11,015 bases of DNA from an uncultured bacterium. GTDB taxonomy: Bacteria; Bacteroidota; Bacteroidia; Sphingobacteriales; Sphingobacteriaceae. Positions 6,090-11,015 of the stretch are shown piece by piece (positions within the stretch are counted from its first letter, which is position 1; each line of letters begins with the position of its first letter). The notes under the pieces are model-generated. The model was not told the DNA's origin. It did no database searches and saw nothing but the letters and a program-made list of their open reading frames with translations. The position numbers and the translations under genes are program-made. The stretch spans positions 1 through 11,015 of the forward strand of contig CAJBVG010000223.1 in NCBI GenBank assembly GCA_903958995.1, written 5' to 3'.

Positions 6090-6920
6090 ATGTTTCAAGT
6101 CAAAAAAATAATATCAGGGTGTCTTACACTTGTTATTTCTGTATTGTTTTTAGGTTGCGCTAAGGAGGAAAGTGTCGGTGTAACTCATTTTAGCGGAAAA
6201 AATATTGATAGTATTGTATTATATAGCTTAACTGCAAATCTAGATACAATACCAGTATTTGCTAAGAAATTCACCTATTCTGAAGACAAAAGAAATTCTA
6301 CAGAACAATGGTATGAGCGTGTTGAAGGGCAAGAAAACTTAGTACCTACAACATTTAAACAATACCAAACTACAGGGTACAATCTAGTCATAATCGAAAA
6401 CGACTTAGAGAATATCATTACTTATGAATATCAATTCAATTCCAACCATTTTATAATTAGATACGTAAAACGTATTAATAATTCTACTGAGTATGATAGT
6501 GTTTTTTATCAATATGATGACAACAACTATTTAAATTACAGTAAAAGCATACATCTTAATAATACTGGAGAATTCCCTTCAAAATCAATTACAAATTATT
6601 ATTATAAATGGGTTGAAGGTAACCTTAATGCAATTATATCTAAAGAATTTAGGAATAATGAACTAATGGGAAGTTCTAACACCAATTTTCAGTATGGTCT
6701 TATTGAAAATCCATTAGATTATAATTACAATAACTTATCCCCTCACTTAAGATATGGAAGAGCCTCTAAAAACCTCGCAGATAAAATGGAACATTTCTAC
6801 GATGGAATTCTATATGAACAAACCACCTATTCTTATTTACTATTTCCAGAAACTAAATCTTTTCTTGAAAAATCTTATCAAGATAACAACCAAACTTTTA
6901 CCAAAATCTTCTACAAATAA
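6090..6920 (+). CDS. Surface-type lipoprotein, DUF4595-like
   Basis: A 276-residue lipoprotein. Residues 1-22 form a type II signal peptide (two Lys, then a hydrophobic stretch) ending in LFLG before C23. Phe at -3 is slightly off the strict lipobox but is tolerated in this phylum. After the cysteine comes AKEES, which fits the K-(D/E)2 lipoprotein export signal described in Capnocytophaga, so transport to the outer leaflet is likely. The rest is rich in Tyr and Asn with repeated beta-type strands (YEYQFNSNH 112-120, YYYKWVEGN 170-178, NFQYGLIENPLDYNYNN 199-215) and SKNLADKM (226-233). This resembles the DUF4595-type Bacteroidota proteins of unknown function. The ATG at 6090 is preceded by AAAAGG a few bases upstream, an unusual Shine-Dalgarno-like stretch here. 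The gene looks more AT-rich than its neighbours and separates DUF3467 from rpoC, so it may be a later insertion. Confidence 0.8.
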   Translation: MFQVKKIISGCLTLVISVLFLGCAKEESVGVTHFSGKNIDSIVLYSLTANLDTIPVFAKKFTYSEDKRNSTEQWYERVEGQENLVPTTFKQYQTTGYNLVIIENDLENIITYEYQFNSNHFIIRYVKRINNSTEYDSVFYQYDDNNYLNYSKSIHLNNTGEFPSKSITNYYYKWVEGNLNAIISKEFRNNELMGSSNTNFQYGLIENPLDYNYNNLSPHLRYGRASKNLADKMEHFYDGILYEQTTYSYLLFPETKSFLEKSYQDNNQTFTKIFYK

Positions 6921-6960
6921 CCCATTAACATATTATTCTATTATCCCATTAACATATTAA
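6921..6960. repeat. Period-8 array after the lipoprotein gene
   Basis: Five 8-bp units begin at the base after the lipoprotein stop codon. CCCATTAA (6921) and CATATTAT (6929) are followed by a diverged unit, then CCCATTAA (6945) and CATATTAA (6953). The result is a 15-bp direct repeat at a spacing of 24 bp, which is three units. It runs up to the terminator hairpin. Confidence 0.75.
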
Positions 6961-6962
6961 AC

Positions 6963-6998
6963 AAAAAAGCCTTCCTGAATTAACAGAAAGGCTTTTTT
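6963..6998. terminator. Bidirectional intrinsic terminator
   Basis: An 11-bp perfect stem (AAAAAAGCCTT at 6963-6973 with AAGGCTTTTTT at 6988-6998) is extended by CTG/CAG pairing (6975-6977 with 6984-6986) around an AATTAA loop. It has a T-run on both strands, so it can end transcription of the lipoprotein gene (+) and of the rpoBC operon (-). It lies between two convergent stops, as expected. Confidence 0.92.
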
Positions 6999-7011
6999 AT
7001 TTATTACTAAA

Positions 7012-7035
7012 CTGATTAGCATATCAGCATATTAG
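7012..7035. repeat. Period-8 array abutting the rpoC stop
   Basis: Three 8-bp units lie directly after the rpoC stop codon. Read on the minus strand in the rpoC direction they are CTAATATG, CTGATATG and CTAATCAG. This is the same word family as the array after DUF3467, in opposite chromosomal orientation. Confidence 0.65.
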
Positions 7036-10000
7036 TTAGTCTTCTTTAGAAGCCATTAATGCTTCGTATTCTTCTTTCGATCCTACGATCAATTTATCGA
7101 AACTACGAGCACCAGTACCAGAAGGGATTAAGTGTCCAACGATTACGTTTTCTTTCAATCCACTTAACTTATCGATTTTACCGTTGATAGCTGCTTCATT
7201 TAACACCTTAGTAGTTTCTTGGAAAGAAGCTGCAGAGATGAATGATTTAGTTCCTAACGATGCACGAGTGATACCTTGAAGTAAAGGTCTAGAAGTAGCT
7301 GCAATTGCATCACGCGATTCTGCTTGCTTCATGTCTTTACGTTTCAATATTGAGTTCTCATCACGTAATTTACGTACGCTAATAATCTGACCAGCTTTTA
7401 AGTTTGCAGAATCTCCTGGATCAACAATAACTTTTTTGTCGTATATCCAGATATTTTCTGTCATGAACTCAAATTTATCAGCCGACTCTTGTTCCAAGAA
7501 TACTGTATCTCCTGGATCTTCGATGATAACTTTCTGCATCATTTGACGAACGATAACTTCGAAATGCTTGTCATTGATTTTCACACCTTGTAAACGGTAA
7601 ACTTCTTGTACACCATTCACTAAGTATTCTTGAACAGCAGAAGGACCTTTAATAGATAAGATATCAGAAGGCGTAATAGAACCATCAGATAATGGCATAC
7701 CCGCTTTAATAAAGTCGTTATCTTGAACAAGGATGTGTTTAGACAATGGCACTAAGTATTTCTTCGTATTACCTTCTTTAGGTTCGATGATAATCTCACG
7801 ATTACCACGTTTAACACCACCTAAAGTTACCACACCGTCGATTTCTGTTACAACAGCTGGGTTTGAAGGGTTACGCGCTTCGAATAATTCCGTTACACGA
7901 GGAAGACCACCGGTAATATCTCGTGTTTTTCCTGTTGAACGAGGAATCTTCACGATAACTTGACCAGCAATTACTTTATCACCTTTATCAACAGCGATGT
8001 GAGCACCTACTGGGATATTGTATGATTTAATAACGTCTTTCTTATCTAAGATTTTAATCGAAGGGTTTTTCGTTTTATCTCTTGAATCGATAATTACTTT
8101 TTCTTTGTGACCAGTTTGCTCATCCGATTCTTCACGGAAGGTAATACCTTCTTCGATGAATTCGAATTCTACTTTACCGTCGAATTCAGAAATAATTACC
8201 GCATTGTATGGATCCCATCCGCAAATCACATCACCTTTAGACATTTTCTGTCCGTCTTTCACATATAAGTGAGCTCCGTAAGGAATGTTATTGGTCATGA
8301 TTACACGTCCAGATTTCTCATCCACAATTCTAAACTCACCTGAACGACCTAATACAACTTCTACGTTTCCGTCGTCTGTTTTATGAGTAACGGTACGAAT
8401 ACCTTCTAATTCAATTCTTCCTTCGAATTTCGCGATGATGGTAGATTCTGCTGCGATGTTCGATGCAGTACCACCCACGTGGAATGTACGAAGTGTTAAC
8501 TGAGTTCCTGGCTCACCGATTGATTGCGCTGCAATAACACCAACTGCTTCACCAATTTGAACCATGCGACCAGATGCTAAGTTTCTACCGTAGCATTTTG
8601 CACATACTCCTTTTTTAGCTTCACACGTTAATACCGAGCGAATCTCAACTGCATCAACTGCAGAAGCTTCGATTAGCTTACCTATTTCTTCTGTGATTTG
8701 CTCACCTGAAGCAACAAATAATTCATTTGTTATAGGATCAATTACATCATGAACTGATACACGACCTAAAATACGATCGTATAATGGCTCTACAACTTCT
8801 TCATTATCTTTCAATGCTGAAGTTAAGATACCACGTAATGTTCCACAATCTACTGTATGAACAATCATATCTTGAGCAACGTCTACCAAACGACGAGTTA
8901 AGTAACCCGCATCGGCAGTTTTCAACGCTGTATCGGCCAAACCTTTACGCGCACCGTGAGTAGAGATGAAGTATTCTAATACTGATAGACCTTCTTTAAA
9001 GTTTGATAAAATCGGATTCTCGATGATCTCTCCTCCTGAACCAGATTTTTGTGGTTTCGCCATCAATCCCCTCATACCACATAACTGACGAATTTGTTCT
9101 TTCGAACCACGCGCTCCAGAGTCCAACATCATGTAAACAGAGTTGAAACCTTGGTTATCTGTAGCTAATTGTTTCATCACGTTTTCTGTTAAACGTGAAT
9201 TGATACGAGTCCAGATATCGATGATTTGATTGTAACGTTCGTTGTTGGTAATGAAACCCATGTTATAATTACCCATTACTTCTTCCACTTCACCAGTTGC
9301 ATGAGCAATTAATGAAACTTTTTCAGCAGGGATAGTTAAATCTTGCAAGTTGAATGAAAGACCACCTTTAAATGCCATACGGAAACCTAATTCTTTAATC
9401 GCATCAAGGAAACGAGCTGCACGATCCATACCTGTTACTTTTACGATATCACCGATGATATCACGTAAAGATTTTTTCGTTAACAACTCATTGATGTATC
9501 CCATTTCAATTGGAACAACTTGGTTGAATAAAACACGACCAGTAGTTGTTTCAATGATTCTTAATACATCCTCACCATTTTCTTTCGTTCTTGTTTTTAC
9601 TTTGATGAATGCATGTAAATCTAATTCACCTTCGTTCAAAGCAATTACTACTTCTTCTGGTGAATAGAATGTTCTGCCTTCCCCTTTAATCACGTGTCCT
9701 GGTTCAGTCTTACGACCTTTAGTCATGTAGTACAGACCCAACACCATGTCTTGTGAAGGTACCGTAATAGGTGTACCATTCGCAGGGTTCAAAATGTTAT
9801 GAGATGCAAGCATTAAAGTTTGAGCTTCTAAGATTGCAGCATTACCTAAAGGTAAATGCACTGCCATCTGGTCACCGTCGAAATCGGCGTTGAACGCTGT
9901 ACACACTAATGGATGCAATTGGATTGCTTTTCCTTCAATTAATTTTGGTTGAAAAGCCTGAATACCTAAACGGTGCAATGTAGGAGCACGGTTTAATAAT

Positions 10001-11015
10001 ACAGGGTGACCTTTCAATACGTTTTCTAAAATATCCCAAACAATTGGGTCTTTACGATCAACGATTTTCTTAGCCGACTTCACTGTTTTCACCACACCTC
10101 TTTCGATCATTTTACGAATGATAAATGGTTTGAACAATTCGGCAGCCATATCTTTTGGTAAACCACATTCGTGTAATTTCAATGTTGGACCAACAACAAT
10201 TACCGAACGAGCCGAGTAATCGACACGCTTACCTAATAAGTTTTGACGGAAACGACCTTGTTTACCTTTTAAGATATCAGAAAGAGATTTCAACGCACGG
10301 TTACCTTCTGTTTTCACAGCGTTAACTTTACGAGAGTTGTCGAATAACGAATCGACAGCTTCTTGTAACATACGTTTCTCGTTACGCAAGATTACTTCAG
10401 GAGCTTTAATTTCGATCAAACGTTTTAAACGATTGTTACGAATAATTACACGACGATATAAATCGTTCAAATCTGAAGTTGCGAAACGACCACCTTCTAA
10501 AGGAACTAATGGACGTAACTCCGGCGGAATAACAGGAACGATTTTTACAATCATCCATTCCGGACGGTTTTCAATGTGTTTATTAGCATCACGGAAACCT
10601 TCTACAACTTGTAAACGTTTTAACGCTTCGTTTTTACGTTGTTGAGATGTTTCAGTATTTGCTTTATGTCTTAATTCAAATGATAACTCATCTAAGTTGA
10701 TACGTGAAAGCAAATCTTCTAATGCTTCAGCACCCATCTTCGCGATGAATTTATTTGGATCTTTATCGTCTAAGTATTGGTTTTCTTTTGGAAGAGTATC
10801 TAAAATATCTAGGTATTCTTCTTCAGTTAAGAAATCCATTTTGTTGATACCATCAGCTTCTTTAATACCAGCTTGAATAACTACATAACGTTCGTAGTAG
10901 ATAATTAAATCTAAACGTTTAGTAGGTAAGCCTAATAAGTAACCGATTTTATTTGGTAACGAACGGAAATGCCAGATATGAGCAACCGGAACAACTAGGG
11001 CAATGTGACCCATGC
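7036..11015 (-). CDS. rpoC: RNA polymerase beta' subunit RpoC, N-terminus missing
   Basis: The C-terminal 1325 residues or so of the beta' subunit of RNA polymerase. The ATG at 11013 is internal: it corresponds to the MGHI that is near residue 102 in E. coli RpoC, so the N-terminal zinc-binding domain lies outside the window. In visible numbering, the active-site NADFDGD is at 375-381, with the Mg-binding aspartates at 377, 379 and 381. GKQGRFRQNLLGKRVDYS is conserved ahead of it. The second zinc site is complete (C723, C797, C804 and C807, CX6CX2C). The trigger loop GEPGTQLTLRTFHVGG is at 833-848. The C-terminal end, with a TRASLGTKSFISAASFQETT block, is intact. Codon use and motifs look ordinary for a vertically inherited core gene. 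Transcription would come from the rpoB side, off the right edge, and ends at the hairpin 6963-6998. Confidence 0.99.
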   Translation of the reverse strand, partial: MGHIALVVPVAHIWHFRSLPNKIGYLLGLPTKRLDLIIYYERYVVIQAGIKEADGINKMDFLTEEEYLDILDTLPKENQYLDDKDPNKFIAKMGAEALEDLLSRINLDELSFELRHKANTETSQQRKNEALKRLQVVEGFRDANKHIENRPEWMIVKIVPVIPPELRPLVPLEGGRFATSDLNDLYRRVIIRNNRLKRLIEIKAPEVILRNEKRMLQEAVDSLFDNSRKVNAVKTEGNRALKSLSDILKGKQGRFRQNLLGKRVDYSARSVIVVGPTLKLHECGLPKDMAAELFKPFIIRKMIERGVVKTVKSAKKIVDRKDPIVWDILENVLKGHPVLLNRAPTLHRLGIQAFQPKLIEGKAIQLHPLVCTAFNADFDGDQMAVHLPLGNAAILEAQTLMLASHNILNPANGTPITVPSQDMVLGLYYMTKGRKTEPGHVIKGEGRTFYSPEEVVIALNEGELDLHAFIKVKTRTKENGEDVLRIIETTTGRVLFNQVVPIEMGYINELLTKKSLRDIIGDIVKVTGMDRAARFLDAIKELGFRMAFKGGLSFNLQDLTIPAEKVSLIAHATGEVEEVMGNYNMGFITNNERYNQIIDIWTRINSRLTENVMKQLATDNQGFNSVYMMLDSGARGSKEQIRQLCGMRGLMAKPQKSGSGGEIIENPILSNFKEGLSVLEYFISTHGARKGLADTALKTADAGYLTRRLVDVAQDMIVHTVDCGTLRGILTSALKDNEEVVEPLYDRILGRVSVHDVIDPITNELFVASGEQITEEIGKLIEASAVDAVEIRSVLTCEAKKGVCAKCYGRNLASGRMVQIGEAVGVIAAQSIGEPGTQLTLRTFHVGGTASNIAAESTIIAKFEGRIELEGIRTVTHKTDDGNVEVVLGRSGEFRIVDEKSGRVIMTNNIPYGAHLYVKDGQKMSKGDVICGWDPYNAVIISEFDGKVEFEFIEEGITFREESDEQTGHKEKVIIDSRDKTKNPSIKILDKKDVIKSYNIPVGAHIAVDKGDKVIAGQVIVKIPRSTGKTRDITGGLPRVTELFEARNPSNPAVVTEIDGVVTLGGVKRGNREIIIEPKEGNTKKYLVPLSKHILVQDNDFIKAGMPLSDGSITPSDILSIKGPSAVQEYLVNGVQEVYRLQGVKINDKHFEVIVRQMMQKVIIEDPGDTVFLEQESADKFEFMTENIWIYDKKVIVDPGDSANLKAGQIISVRKLRDENSILKRKDMKQAESRDAIAATSRPLLQGITRASLGTKSFISAASFQETTKVLNEAAINGKIDKLSGLKENVIVGHLIPSGTGARSFDKLIVGSKEEYEALMASKED

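Noticed and set aside
10337..10645. Plus-strand open frame antisense to rpoC
   Set aside because: It is basic, serine-rich shadow sequence opposite a highly conserved gene; the others opposite rpoC are the same.
11011..11013. ATG as the start of rpoC
   Set aside because: It encodes the internal MGHI of RpoC; about 100 N-terminal residues, including the first zinc site, must lie beyond the window.

Overview
The window looks like chromosome of an AT-rich member of the Bacteroidota. The RpoC sequence, the DUF3467 gene near rpoC, the near absence of Shine-Dalgarno sequences, Bacteroidota-type -7 boxes (TAnnTTTG) and a lipoprotein with an acidic export tag after its cysteine all point that way. 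I cannot place it below phylum level. No tRNA, rRNA, CRISPR array, insertion sequence or prophage gene is visible. No gene-free stretch exceeds about 125 bp.

Layout. Positions 1-1323 (+) hold the 3' part of a GT4 glycosyltransferase. One base further on is a 169-residue protein that I read as a YrdC/Sua5-fold (TsaC-like) homologue that has lost its catalytic motifs. Positions 5572-1313 (-) hold a likely operon: CCA-adding enzyme, a pRiA4b ORF-3-like acidic-tailed protein, miaA, then an MFS transporter whose end overlaps the YrdC-like gene by 11 bp. Divergent from cca at 5695 (+) is a DUF3467 gene. It is followed by a surface-lipoprotein gene (6090-6920, +), a symmetrical bidirectional terminator (6963-6998), and rpoC on the minus strand, running off the right edge with about 100 N-terminal residues missing.

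How the genes fit together. The minus-strand operon is mainly tRNA maturation: CCA 3'-end synthesis plus prenylation of A37 by MiaA. The convergent YrdC-like gene belongs by fold to the other A37 modification route (t6A), although it is probably not an active TsaC. rpoC and DUF3467 are usually codirectional neighbours, as I recall. Here they converge and a lipoprotein gene sits between them.

The most unusual structure is non-coding. Almost every larger intergenic gap is filled by a short degenerate tandem array of fixed period. It is 7 bp between the ORF-3-like gene and miaA (13 units in one register, also forming a long inverted repeat). It is 8 bp in the cca/DUF3467 gap, after DUF3467, after the lipoprotein gene and after rpoC. 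Two or three of the 8-bp arrays share a word close to CTAATRTG. The arrays after DUF3467 and after rpoC lie in inverted orientation around the lipoprotein gene. I know of no named element that matches. All other genes look ordinary.
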